Source: Aeromonas lacus
GTDB lineage: Bacteria > Pseudomonadota > Gammaproteobacteria > Enterobacterales > Aeromonadaceae
DNA: 47,939 bases
Reading direction: 5' to 3'
Assembly (NCBI RefSeq): GCF_000764665.1
Contig: NZ_JRGM01000016.1
Span: 1-47,939 of the forward strand
Made by a program: the position numbers and the translations under genes. This document shows, piece after piece, positions 1 to 8,018 of the stretch. Within the stretch, counting starts at the first letter, position 1. Each line of letters starts with the position of its first letter. Under the pieces are notes generated by a model. It saw nothing but the letters and a program-made list of their open reading frames with translations, searched no databases and was not told where the DNA came from.

Positions 1-16
1 ACTGAGCTATTCCCGC
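1..16 (-). tRNA. tRNA-Gly (5' end only, cut by window edge)
   Basis: Read on the minus strand, positions 16 to 1 give GCGGGAATAGCTCAGT. This is the acceptor stem and the start of the D-arm of bacterial tRNA-Gly (GCC anticodon type), as in E. coli glyV/glyW. The gene continues beyond the left edge, so the anticodon cannot be seen. Its place directly downstream of pgsA on the same strand matches the E. coli order pgsA-glyW-cysT-leuZ, which supports the call. Confidence 0.8.
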
Positions 17-50
17 ATTGGTCTGGCTGACTGCCTGACTACGAGGACGC

Positions 51-97
51 ATTCTAGCGATGTTCCCCGCCCAGTCAACCAGAAATATTTAATTAAC
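51..97 (-). promoter_or_regulatory. Stable-RNA type sigma70 promoter for the tRNA-Gly gene
   Basis: On the minus strand there is a -35 TTGACT (73-78), a 16-base spacer and a -10 TAGAAT (51-56). The next bases are a GC-rich discriminator (GCGTCC). An AT-rich run at about 80-97 lies just upstream of the -35 and looks like an UP element. The start point would be near 44, leaving a leader of roughly 28 nt before the tRNA. A GC-rich discriminator plus an UP element is typical of growth-rate and ppGpp controlled tRNA promoters; that regulation is inferred. Confidence 0.7.
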
Positions 98-196
98 TGA
101 TCGTTCGGGCATTTTTTGCCCTTTTTGAACACTTTTAGCACCTTTGGCCGTTTCTTGACTTAAATTGCTGGAAACGGCCTGTTACTGCCTGATAAC

Positions 197-751
197 TCAG
201 AGGCTGGAGTGATGGGTCAGATCGCTCCACGCCGCCTTCATGTACTGGAACATGGACCAGAAGGTGAGCACGGTAGCGACATAGAGCAGCACATAGGCCA
301 GCCACACCATCCAGACGTTGTACTGCCAGATAAGACCGGTCAGCGACACCATCTGGATCATGGTCTTCCACTTGCCGATCCAGCTCACGGCCACCGAGGA
401 GCGCTTGCCCAGCTCGGCCATCCACTCGCGCAGGGCGGAGATGATGATCTCGCGACCGATCATGGTCATGGCGGGAATGGTGACCCAGATGGTGTTGTAG
501 TGTTCGACGATGATGACCAGTGCCGTGGCCACCATGATCTTGTCGGCAACCGGGTCGAGGAAGGCACCGAAAGCAGTGGATTGATTGAGCTTGCGAGCAA
601 GATAGCCATCAAACCAGTCGGTGGCGGCGGCCAGAATAAAGACGATGGCAGCGGCCAGATAGGACCACTGATAAGGCAGATAGAACAGGATGACGAAGAC
701 GGGAATGAGCAAAATCCGGAAAAACGTCAGCATGTTAGGTATGTTTGTCAT
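197..751 (-). CDS. pgsA: CDP-diacylglycerol--glycerol-3-phosphate 3-phosphatidyltransferase
   Basis: This inner-membrane enzyme transfers the phosphatidyl group from CDP-diacylglycerol to sn-glycerol-3-phosphate, the committed step toward phosphatidylglycerol and cardiolipin. The 184-residue protein is nearly collinear with E. coli PgsA (182 aa). The CDP-alcohol phosphotransferase signature D-G-x2-A-R-x8-G-x3-D-x3-D is present at about residues 42-65 (DWFDGYLAR then [10 protein letters not shown]). Several hydrophobic membrane segments follow, and the block [20 protein letters not shown] is conserved. The ATG at 751 (MTNIPNML) was chosen because it aligns with the E. coli N-terminus; the frame stays open 22 codons further upstream. 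It follows uvrC on the same strand, as in E. coli. Confidence 0.96.
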   Translation of the reverse strand: MTNIPNMLTFFRILLIPVFVILFYLPYQWSYLAAAIVFILAAATDWFDGYLARKLNQSTAFGAFLDPVADKIMVATALVIIVEHYNTIWVTIPAMTMIGREIIISALREWMAELGKRSSVAVSWIGKWKTMIQMVSLTGLIWQYNVWMVWLAYVLLYVATVLTFWSMFQYMKAAWSDLTHHSSL

Positions 752-974
752 TATTTTCAGCCACTTCTTGTACGTCGCTACATAGTGCGCCAAAGCCGAT
801 TTGCGATGCAACCGCACTGACGCCCGTCTTGGTCTTTTTTAATCCATCAACCCTTTCGCAATACCGCGCCATTATGGCATTTACGGCCCCCCTGCGTCAC
901 GGCTCTTGTGCATCAAGGAGTTAGCGAATGTTCCCGGTTAATCATCTCATTAAAAAAACAGTGTCATTCAACAC

Positions 975-2828
975 TTAAGCCGAATGCAGGCCATCGTGGA
1001 TGGTCTGGGCCAGCTCCTGACTGATGCCGGGCACCTTGGCCAGTTCATCCACACTCGCCTTTTTCACCTCCTGCAAACCGCCCAGATATTTGAGCAGTGC
1101 CTGACGCCGCTTCGGCCCTACTCCCGGAATATCCTCCAGCGTGCTGCTGGTGCGGGCTTTGGCTCGCCGTGCCCGGTGGCCGGTAATGGCAAAACGGTGG
1201 GATTCATCGCGAATATGTTGAATTAGGTGCAAAGCGGGCATATCTGCCGGCAAATGCAGCTCTTCGTGGCTCTCCCCCATGATGAGAGTTTCCAACCCTG
1301 CCTTGCGGGTAACCCCTTTGGCAATGCCCACCAGCAGCGGATATTTGCCGCCGAGGAACTCCAGCTGGCGCGCCAGGATCTCTTCAGCCCGGCGCAGCTG
1401 GCCGAGGCCGCCATCGATAAACAGCACGTCCGGCACCTTGTCCGGCTCCTGCTGTTTGCCAAAACGGCGCTCCAGCGCCTGCTCCATGGCCGCGTAGTCA
1501 TCGCCGCCGGTGATGCCATCGATATTGAAGCGGCGATATTCGGAGGAAAGTGGCCCCTCCCGGTTGAACACCACGCAGGAGGCCACCGTGCGCTCCCCCA
1601 TGGTGTGGGAGATATCGAAACACTCCATGCGGGCGATGGGGCGCTCAAGCTCCAGCAGCTCTTCCAGCTGGTCGTAACGAGCGGTAATGGTGCTCTTGTG
1701 GGCAAGCCGCGAGCGCAGCGCCGTCTCGGCATTGATGGAGGCAAGCTTGATAAAACGGGCCCGTTCAGCACGGGTGCGGCTCACCACCCGCACCTTGTAA
1801 CCCGCGGTCTGACTCAGGGTTTCGGCGATGACGTTCTCATCCTCCAGCGCCACATCGAGCAGCACCTCGCTCGGGATCTGCCGTCCCCCCTGCCCCGACA
1901 GATAGAACTGTAGCAGGAAGGATTGCACCACCTCGTCCTGCGGGGTGTCGGCCGGCACTTTCGGGAAGTAGCTGCGCGAGCCGAGCACCTTGCCCTGACG
2001 GATAAAGAGCACATGGATGCAGGCCGCCCCCTGTTCGAAGGCGACCCCCACCACGTCGAGCTCGTCCAGCACGTTGCCGCTCACCGACTGCTGCTCGGTG
2101 ACCCGGCGCAGCGCCAGGATCTGATCCCGGTAGCGGGCCGCCTCTTCAAAACGCAGATCACAGCTGGCGGACTCCATCTTGCCCACCAGTTCGCCAATCA
2201 CCTGCTGGTTCTTGCCCGCCAGAAACAGCTTGGCCAGCTCAACCTGCTGGGCATATTCGGCCTCGCTCACCAGTCCGGGCACGCAAGGGCCGGCGCAGCG
2301 CTTGAGCTGGTAGAGCAGGCAGGGACGGGTGCGGTTGGCATAGACCGCATCCTCGCACTGGCGCACCGGAAAGATCTTCTGCATCAGGTGCAGGCTCTCG
2401 CGCACTGCGCCACCGGAAGGGTACGGGCCGAAGTACTCCCCCTTGATCTTGCGGGCACCGCGATGCACGCCAATGCGCGGATGCTGGTGCGCGGTGATGA
2501 TGATCCAGGGGTAGGATTTGTCGTCCCGCAGCAGCACGTTGTAACGGGGCTGGTACTGCTTGATCAGGTTGTGCTCGAGGATCAGCGCCTCGGTCTCGGT
2601 GTGGGTGACAGTGACCTGGATATCGGCGATCTGGCGTACCAGAGTACGGGTCTTGATGCTGTCGACGTTGGCCCGAAAGTAGGAGGCGAGCCGTTTTTTC
2701 AGATCCTTGGCCTTGCCCACGTAGATGACGGTACCGCCGCTGTCATACATGCGGTAGACACCGCTCTGGTGCGTCACGGCGGCGAGAAAGGCTTTGCTGT
2801 CAAAAAGGGGCTCGGGAGAGAGGGTCAT
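975..2828 (-). CDS. uvrC: UvrABC excinuclease subunit C
   Basis: This is the nuclease subunit of nucleotide excision repair, which makes the 3' and 5' incisions around bulky lesions marked by UvrA/UvrB. In order, the 617-residue protein carries an N-terminal GIY-YIG nuclease domain (about residues 22-98, [10 protein letters not shown] and [13 protein letters not shown]), a UVR domain that contacts UvrB (about 200-235), the RNase H-like endonuclease domain (FDISHTMGE and FIDGGLGQL carry likely catalytic Asp residues) and a C-terminal pair of helix-hairpin-helix motifs ([23 protein letters not shown]). Length matches E. coli UvrC (610 aa). The ATG at 2828 is preferred over an in-frame TTG six bases upstream; neither has a strong ribosome site. 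It lies between uvrY and pgsA as in enterobacteria, but a terminator-like hairpin separates it from uvrY. Confidence 0.97.
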   Translation of the reverse strand: MTLSPEPLFDSKAFLAAVTHQSGVYRMYDSGGTVIYVGKAKDLKKRLASYFRANVDSIKTRTLVRQIADIQVTVTHTETEALILEHNLIKQYQPRYNVLLRDDKSYPWIIITAHQHPRIGVHRGARKIKGEYFGPYPSGGAVRESLHLMQKIFPVRQCEDAVYANRTRPCLLYQLKRCAGPCVPGLVSEAEYAQQVELAKLFLAGKNQQVIGELVGKMESASCDLRFEEAARYRDQILALRRVTEQQSVSGNVLDELDVVGVAFEQGAACIHVLFIRQGKVLGSRSYFPKVPADTPQDEVVQSFLLQFYLSGQGGRQIPSEVLLDVALEDENVIAETLSQTAGYKVRVVSRTRAERARFIKLASINAETALRSRLAHKSTITARYDQLEELLELERPIARMECFDISHTMGERTVASCVVFNREGPLSSEYRRFNIDGITGGDDYAAMEQALERRFGKQQEPDKVPDVLFIDGGLGQLRRAEEILARQLEFLGGKYPLLVGIAKGVTRKAGLETLIMGESHEELHLPADMPALHLIQHIRDESHRFAITGHRARRAKARTSSTLEDIPGVGPKRRQALLKYLGGLQEVKKASVDELAKVPGISQELAQTIHDGLHSA

Positions 2829-2908
2829 CGGCAACTCGACTCAACGGATGATGGCAAAAAGACGGGGAGAGCATACTGCGCCCACTCATTGAAATGCAAA
2901 AGGGGGCT

Positions 2909-2937
2909 AAAAAGCAAAAGGCGGCAGATGCCGCCTT
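2909..2937 (-). terminator. Rho-independent terminator after uvrY
   Basis: A perfect inverted repeat (2918-2926 paired with 2929-2937, AAGGCGGCA/TGCCGCCTT, 2-base loop) is followed on the minus strand by a T-rich tail (TTTTGCTTTTT). It sits 20 bp past the uvrY stop codon. It would partly uncouple uvrC from uvrY. Confidence 0.8.
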
Positions 2938-2956
2938 GGTGACCACACTACCCCGG

Positions 2957-3601
2957 TTACAGGGTGTCGGCATCCAGCATGCCGTAGCGAATGGCCAGAT
3001 GGGTCAGCTCCACGTCACCGTTGATCCCCAGCTTGCTGAACAGTCGGTAGCGGTAGCTGTTGACCGTTTTCGGGCTCAGGTTGAGCTGCTCGGAGATATC
3101 GGTCACCTTCTGCCCCTTAGTGATCATCATCATGATCTGCAGCTCCCGCTCGGAGAGGGACTTGAAGGGGTTCTCGTCCGCCGAGGCAAACTGGCTCAGG
3201 GCCATCTGCTGGGCGATCTCCGGGGAGATGTAGCGTTGACCGGAGTGTACCAACCGGATCGCCTGAATCATCTCGTCCGGCCCGGCCCCCTTGGTCAGGT
3301 AACCGGCGGCACCGGCCTGCATCACCTTGGTCGGGAAGGGATTTTCTGAGTGGATGGTCAGCACTATGATGCGCACATCGGGGCGGATCCGCAGAATTTT
3401 GCGGGTCGCTTCCAGACCACCAATACCCGGCATGTTCATGTCCATCAGGATCACGTCCGGGTGGTGCTGACGACAGAAAGCAACTGCGTTTTCGCCACTC
3501 TGTGCTTCGCCTACCACCTTGATCCCGCGAACATCTTCCAGAATGCGTCTTATCCCTGTACGCACCAGCTCATGGTCATCGACCAGGAATACATTTATCA
3601 C
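2957..3601 (-). CDS. uvrY: Response regulator UvrY/GacA/SirA
   Basis: This is the DNA-binding response regulator of the BarA/UvrY (GacS/GacA) two-component system. In related bacteria it activates the CsrB/CsrC small RNAs that titrate CsrA. The 214-residue protein has a receiver domain (VDDHELVR near the N-terminus; phospho-acceptor Asp54 in ILMDMNMPG) and a C-terminal LuxR/FixJ helix-turn-helix (LSERELQIMMMITKG, LNLSPKTVNSYRYR). It aligns end to end with E. coli UvrY. The start is a GTG at 3601 (decoded as MINVFLVDDHE), preceded by GGGGTG; longer in-frame starts would add an unrelated 26-residue extension. It is followed by its own terminator and then uvrC. Confidence 0.96.
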   Translation of the reverse strand: MINVFLVDDHELVRTGIRRILEDVRGIKVVGEAQSGENAVAFCRQHHPDVILMDMNMPGIGGLEATRKILRIRPDVRIIVLTIHSENPFPTKVMQAGAAGYLTKGAGPDEMIQAIRLVHSGQRYISPEIAQQMALSQFASADENPFKSLSERELQIMMMITKGQKVTDISEQLNLSPKTVNSYRYRLFSKLGINGDVELTHLAIRYGMLDADTL

Positions 3602-3760
3602 CCAAACACCCCGTTTTTTATCTCGTTTTGGCCGCCCGGTTAGGGTTAACAGGGCGTCTTGCATCATAACCAAACTCACCGCTTTGGCAAACCATGCACG
3701 CCAAAAGTTTGATAAAGCGCATTTATAGTGTTTGTAATCAGATAATTATCGAGATACTCA

Positions 3761-3791
3761 AAACAAAAAACGGCGTCTTGCGACACCGTTT
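3761..3791 (-). terminator. Terminator after kdsB
   Basis: A stem of about 10 bp with one G-U pair (3768-3777 with 3782-3791) and a 4-base loop is followed on the minus strand by TTTTTTGTTTTG. It lies 22 bp past the kdsB stop codon and closes the msbA-lpxK-ycaR-kdsB transcription unit. The plus strand also has a T run after the stem, so it could work in both directions. Confidence 0.8.
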
Positions 3792-3813
3792 TTCTTATCT
3801 TCAGCCTGCCGGC

Positions 3814-4563
3814 TCAACCCGCCAGGAAGGCTCGCACCTTCTCCAGATCGGCCTGGGTATCGACACCAACGGGTGGCGCTTCGAGTGCCTGTGCCACGTG
3901 AATCTTTTCCCCGTACCAGAGCACCCGCAGCTGCTCCAGCGCCTCGACCTGCTCCAGCACGCTCGGCGCCCAGTCCACATAACGCTGGATGAAGCCGGCG
4001 CGATAGGCATAGATGCCGATATGGCGCTGATAGTGGTCGCCAATCTGCTCATGACTCTTGGCAAAGCGATCACGATCCCATGGAATGGTGGCGCGACTGA
4101 AGTAGAGGGCGTAGCCATCCTTGTCAGTCACCACCTTGACGGCGTTCGGGTTGAACGCCTCTTCGGCATCCTTGATCGGCACCGACAACGTCGCCATCGG
4201 CGCTGTGGCGGCGGCCAGATTGTCCGCCACCTGACGAATGATGGCGGGCGGAATGAGCGGCTCATCCCCCTGCACATTGACGATGATGGTATCGGCGGCA
4301 AAACCGTAGTGACGGCACACCTCGGCCAGACGCTCGGTGCCAGACTGGTGATCCGGTGAGGTCATGCACACCTCGACGCCGGTACTCAGCAGTGCCTGCT
4401 GCACCCGCTCGTCATCGGTCGCGACAATCACCCGATCGGCACCGGATTGCAGGGCCTTTTCCACCACGTGCTGCACCATGGGCTTGCCATGGATGTCAGC
4501 CAGCGGCTTGCCCGGCAGCCGGGTAGAGGCGTAGCGGGCAGGAATAACGACGACGAAACTCAT
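3814..4563 (-). CDS. kdsB: 3-deoxy-manno-octulosonate cytidylyltransferase (CMP-KDO synthetase)
   Basis: This cytosolic enzyme activates KDO with CTP to give CMP-KDO, the sugar donor for the inner core of lipopolysaccharide. The 249-residue protein begins with the nucleotidyltransferase signature [16 protein letters not shown] (residues 5-20) and carries [10 protein letters not shown] and the GIYAYR and [10 protein letters not shown] segments typical of KdsB. The ATG at 4563 overlaps the stop of the upstream Trm112-like gene by four bases (ATGA), which suggests translational coupling. As in E. coli, it ends the cluster that also makes lipid A kinase and the lipid A flippase. Confidence 0.97.
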   Translation of the reverse strand: MSFVVVIPARYASTRLPGKPLADIHGKPMVQHVVEKALQSGADRVIVATDDERVQQALLSTGVEVCMTSPDHQSGTERLAEVCRHYGFAADTIIVNVQGDEPLIPPAIIRQVADNLAAATAPMATLSVPIKDAEEAFNPNAVKVVTDKDGYALYFSRATIPWDRDRFAKSHEQIGDHYQRHIGIYAYRAGFIQRYVDWAPSVLEQVEALEQLRVLWYGEKIHVAQALEAPPVGVDTQADLEKVRAFLAG

Positions 4564-4748
4564 GACGGCAGCTCGTCGCTATTGAGCGGACGGGCGCGGT
4601 TCTCCAGCAGTACCGGGATCCCCTCCTCCAACGGATAGGCCAGCTTGTCAAAGCGGCAGACCAGCTCATGCACGGCCTTGTTGTAGTGCAGCTTACCCTT
4701 GCAGACCGGGCAGGCGATGATGTCGAGCAACTTGATGTCCAAAGCCAA
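4560..4748 (-). CDS. ycaR: Trm112 family small zinc-ribbon-like protein (YcaR)
   Basis: This 62-residue protein matches the YcaR/UPF0434 (Trm112-like) family. Its N-terminus has [11 protein letters not shown], and [20 protein letters not shown] follows. Only one CxxC pair and a later single Cys are visible, so a complete four-Cys zinc site is not evident. The start is unusual: the codon at 4748 is TTG, chosen because AAGGAG lies about 7 bases upstream and no ATG fits the family N-terminus. It overlaps kdsB by four bases and follows lpxK after a 121-bp gap. Its role is not well established; eukaryotic Trm112 activates methyltransferases. Confidence 0.9.
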   Translation of the reverse strand: MALDIKLLDIIACPVCKGKLHYNKAVHELVCRFDKLAYPLEEGIPVLLENRARPLNSDELPS

Positions 4749-4869
4749 AACGATACTCCTTCAACGATGTCGCGCTGGCGGCTTCATCACGCCAGCGATG
4801 GATGTCGAGCAACCAGATATTCCATGCGGGGCATATCACCCCCCTGCTCCCCCGCCAAGGCGAGAGAGA

Positions 4870-5865
4870 TTAATCTTGCACCCTGATCGCGCCCTTCCCC
4901 TTCGTCCCCAGCTTGTGCAGCAGGGCATCGAGCAGGGAGGCGGGCAACTCGGCGCTGACCGGCAGATACCACCAGTTATCGAGGGCAAACGAGCGGCACT
5001 TGACCGCATCCTTCTCGGTCATCAGCAGCGGCTTGCTGGCAAAGCGGCCCACCAGCTCATCCCGATCGAAGGGGTGGTGATCGCCGTAGGCAACCTGCTG
5101 ATCCAGCTGATAACCGAGCCCCTCGAGGGTGATGAAGAAACGGGGTGGATGACCAATCCCTGCCAGCGCATCGACGGGCCCTGCGAGAGGGGCAGCCAGC
5201 GGTGCATCATCGCGCACCCGACGCGGCGCATCGGCGACCAGTTGCATGGGGTACTCCCCCTTGCCCGGCTCGCCGCCGTTGCAGATGATGGCGTCCACCC
5301 GTTTGAGACGAGTGACCGGCTCGCGCAGCGGCCCCATGGGCAACAGGCAGGCGTTGCCGAAACGGCGCGCTCCGTCCACCACCACCAGCTCGATGTCGCG
5401 GGCCAGCGCATAGTGCTGCAGGCCGTCGTCGGTGATGATGATATCCACCTCGCCGCTCTGCTCCAGCAGACGTACCGCATCGGCCCGTTTCGGAGCAACC
5501 ACCACGGGGCAGCCGCAGCGCCGGGCAATCAGTACCGGTTCATCACCGGCCTGCGCCGTGGTGCTGGCGGCATCGAGCCGATACGGATAATGGGGCGCCT
5601 TGCCGCCATAACCACGGCTCACCACCCCGGGGCGATAGCCGCGTGCCTGCAACTGCTCCACCAGCCAGACCACCACCGGCGTCTTGCCGTTGCCGCCCAC
5701 CGAGATATTGCCCACCACGATCACCGGCAAGGAGGAGCGATACCCCTTGCGCCAGCCGTGGCGATAGGCGTAGCGGCGGGAGCCACTGATGATGGCGAAC
5801 AGCAGGGCAAAAGGGGCCAGCAACCAGCGCCAGCCACTTTTGCGATACCAGAGTCGCTCCAGCAT
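4870..5865 (-). CDS. lpxK: Tetraacyldisaccharide 4'-kinase
   Basis: This inner-membrane-associated kinase phosphorylates the 4' position of the lipid A disaccharide to give lipid IVA. The 331-residue protein has an N-terminal hydrophobic segment (about residues 14-27), then a P-loop VGNISVGGNGKTP (about 52-64), the VVSRGYGG motif (about 83-90) and ITDDGLQHYAL (about 144-154), all characteristic of LpxK. The length is normal for the family (328 aa in E. coli). Its ATG overlaps the msbA stop codon by one base (TGATG), so the two are probably translationally coupled: the kinase makes the substrate lineage that the flippase moves. Confidence 0.97.
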   Translation of the reverse strand: MLERLWYRKSGWRWLLAPFALLFAIISGSRRYAYRHGWRKGYRSSLPVIVVGNISVGGNGKTPVVVWLVEQLQARGYRPGVVSRGYGGKAPHYPYRLDAASTTAQAGDEPVLIARRCGCPVVVAPKRADAVRLLEQSGEVDIIITDDGLQHYALARDIELVVVDGARRFGNACLLPMGPLREPVTRLKRVDAIICNGGEPGKGEYPMQLVADAPRRVRDDAPLAAPLAGPVDALAGIGHPPRFFITLEGLGYQLDQQVAYGDHHPFDRDELVGRFASKPLLMTEKDAVKCRSFALDNWWYLPVSAELPASLLDALLHKLGTKGKGAIRVQD

Positions 5866-7634
5866 CAGCCTTTGTTACCCGTGGCGGCGTTGCCAAACTG
5901 AATGGCGCGCAGCTGGGCATAGGTGCCGCGCTGTTCCATCAATGCTTCGTGGTTACCGCGCTCGACGATATGGCCTTCGTCGATCACCAGGATCTCGTCC
6001 GCCTTCTCGATGGTGGAGAGGCGGTGGGCGATCACCAGCGAGGTACGCGCCTTGCACAGCTCGTCGATAGCCGCCTGAATGTGGCGCTCGGACTCGGTAT
6101 CGAGGGCCGAAGTGGCCTCATCCAGCAGCAACACCGGCGCATCGCGCAGCAGGGCGCGGGCGATGGCAACACGCTGGCGCTGACCGCCAGAGAGGGATGC
6201 GCCGTTTTCACCGACCACAGTGTCGTAACCGTGGCTCATCTTGCTGACGAACTCGTCGGCGTGAGCGATGCGGGCTGCCTGCTTGATCTCGTCGAGGCTG
6301 TATTTCTCTTCCGCGGCGTAGGCGATGTTGTTGGCCACCGAGTCGTTGAACAGGTGAACATGCTGGGAGACCAGCGCGTACTGCTTGCGCAGCTCGCTCA
6401 ACTTGTATTCGCGGATGTTGACGCCGTCGAGCAGGATCTCCCCCTGATCGATGTCGTAGAAACGGGTCAACAGGCTGGCAATGGTACTCTTGCCTGAGCC
6501 GGAACGGCCCACCAGCGCCACCGATTTACCCGCCTCCACCTTGAAGCTGACATTGTGCAGCGCCGGGGTGTCCTTGGTCGGGTAGGTGAAGGTGACATTG
6601 CGAAACTCGATCTCGCCGCGGGCGCGCTCCAGAGTGCGGGTACCGGTATCCTGCTCCGGCTCGGTGTCGAGCAGGCCAAACAGGCTGTGGCAGGCTGTGA
6701 TAGCACGCTGGAACTGGTTGTTGACGTCGGTCAGGCTTTTCAGCGGCTTGAGCAGCATCATCATGGAGGTGATCATGACGGTGAAAGTACCGGCAGTCAG
6801 GGTTGATTTGACGCTGTCAATGGTCGCGACATAAAGGAACGCCGCAAGCGCGATGGAGGCAACCATCTGCACCACCGGGCTGCCGATGGCATCGGCGGCG
6901 ACCATCTTCATGGTCTGCTGGCGCATGTTGTTGCTGACCTGGAAGAATCGCTTCTCTTCAACCTTCTGGCCACCAAACATCAGCACCTCTTTGTGCCCTT
7001 TGAGCATCTGCTCGGTGGAGGTGGTGATATCCCCTACCGCCTGCTGGATGTGACGGCTGATCTGGCGGAAACGGCGGCTGATAAGGCCGATGATGATGCC
7101 CACCAGCGGGCCCACCACCAGGAAGATCACCGACAGCTGCCAGGAGTGCCAGAACATCAGGCCGAGCAGGCCGACCACAGTCGCCCCTTCCCGCACCAGC
7201 GTCACCAGGGTGGTACTGGCTGCCGAGGAGACCTGACTGGCGTCATAGGTCACCTTGGAGAGCAGGTGGCCGGTATTCTGGCGGTCGAAGAAGCTCATCG
7301 GCATCGCCACCATATGGTTGAACACCTGCTGTTGCAGACGCATCACCACGTGGTTGCCAACCCAGGCCATACAGTAGTTGGAGAGAAAGTTGGCGACGCC
7401 GCGCAGGGCCACGATGCCGAGGACGAAGAAAGGCATCCATTTCAATACGGTGCTGTCGTTGCCATTGATGCCCTGATCGATCAGCGGCTTGATGGAATAG
7501 ACGAAGGTGGTGTCGACAGCGGCATAACCCAGCATGCCGATGATGCCGCCGATCAGGCCAAGCTTGCGGTCACGGACATAACCGAGCAGGCGCTTGAATA
7601 CAGGCCAGCTACCTTGTGAAGTTTCTTGTTGCAT
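5865..7634 (-). CDS. msbA: Lipid A ABC transporter, ATP-binding/permease protein MsbA
   Basis: This homodimeric ABC half-transporter flips core-lipid A across the inner membrane. The 589-residue protein has an N-terminal six-helix exporter domain (about residues 25-325) and a C-terminal ATPase domain with Walker A (GRSGSGKST), signature LSGGQRQR, Walker B (VLLLDEATSALD) and the H-loop (VIAHRLST). Length agrees with E. coli MsbA (582 aa). The ATG at 7634 (MQQETSQGSW) was chosen by family alignment; the frame remains open 32 codons upstream. It heads the lpxK-ycaR-kdsB block. A candidate -10 (TAGAAT) can be seen about 40 bp upstream, with no convincing -35. Confidence 0.97.
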   Translation of the reverse strand: MQQETSQGSWPVFKRLLGYVRDRKLGLIGGIIGMLGYAAVDTTFVYSIKPLIDQGINGNDSTVLKWMPFFVLGIVALRGVANFLSNYCMAWVGNHVVMRLQQQVFNHMVAMPMSFFDRQNTGHLLSKVTYDASQVSSAASTTLVTLVREGATVVGLLGLMFWHSWQLSVIFLVVGPLVGIIIGLISRRFRQISRHIQQAVGDITTSTEQMLKGHKEVLMFGGQKVEEKRFFQVSNNMRQQTMKMVAADAIGSPVVQMVASIALAAFLYVATIDSVKSTLTAGTFTVMITSMMMLLKPLKSLTDVNNQFQRAITACHSLFGLLDTEPEQDTGTRTLERARGEIEFRNVTFTYPTKDTPALHNVSFKVEAGKSVALVGRSGSGKSTIASLLTRFYDIDQGEILLDGVNIREYKLSELRKQYALVSQHVHLFNDSVANNIAYAAEEKYSLDEIKQAARIAHADEFVSKMSHGYDTVVGENGASLSGGQRQRVAIARALLRDAPVLLLDEATSALDTESERHIQAAIDELCKARTSLVIAHRLSTIEKADEILVIDEGHIVERGNHEALMEQRGTYAQLRAIQFGNAATGNKG

Positions 7635-8018
7635 GAATAGCCGTTGGTAATGGAAATGACGGGCTATTCTAGCCAAACAGTAGACATCCACCAAGCGCCA
7701 CCATACAGATAGCAGGGATTCGCCCCCCAAATCAGGGATGAGATGCCTTCATCACGCCCCGATTATCCCGCACATTCGCCTTTTCATACGGCGACCGACC
7801 ATACCATGGAGCTCGCAAGCCACGGCCAGCCAGCAACATCACTGCGGGGCTATTCGGCCACCGGGGATTTGGTCGCCCTGAGCCACATGGCTCGACTCGC
7901 TGACCCTTGATTGTTTCACCAGCAAGACAAACTTCTATTTCAAGCGTGGAAATTTGCAACAATATGGCTGATGCAAGATGGTGTCAGCGGGAAAAACGAG
8001 TAGCAGAAACACTTCCGC
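7635..8018. other. 384-bp intergenic stretch between msbA and comEC
   Basis: No recognisable gene is seen here. A 76-codon minus-strand frame at 7732-7962 has no family resemblance and no ribosome site that I can defend. The stretch should hold the msbA promoter and the 3' end of the comEC transcript. No clear terminator hairpin with a T-run was found behind comEC. Confidence 0.6.

Noticed and set aside
104..125. GGGCA-TTTTT-TGCCC stem followed by TTTTT on the plus strand, near the tRNA-Gly promoter
   Set aside because: It looks like a terminator on the plus strand, but no plus-strand gene lies to its left in this window, so no transcript can be assigned to it.
1923..2942. A 339-codon plus-strand frame over uvrC
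   Set aside because: It mirrors the uvrC codon pattern; the His/Gln/Gly-rich translation has no domain resemblance.
3635..3655. TTAGGGTTA telomere-like text upstream of uvrY
   Set aside because: A single short chance match with no repetition.
4845..4880. C-rich then G-rich text (CTCCCCCGCCAAGGCGAGAGAG) resembling the REP-like element at 30010
   Set aside because: The arms pair poorly and the conserved head is missing; too degenerate to call a repeat copy.
7732..7962. A 76-codon minus-strand frame in the msbA-comEC gap
   Set aside because: No family resemblance, no convincing ribosome site and no overlap with neighbours.
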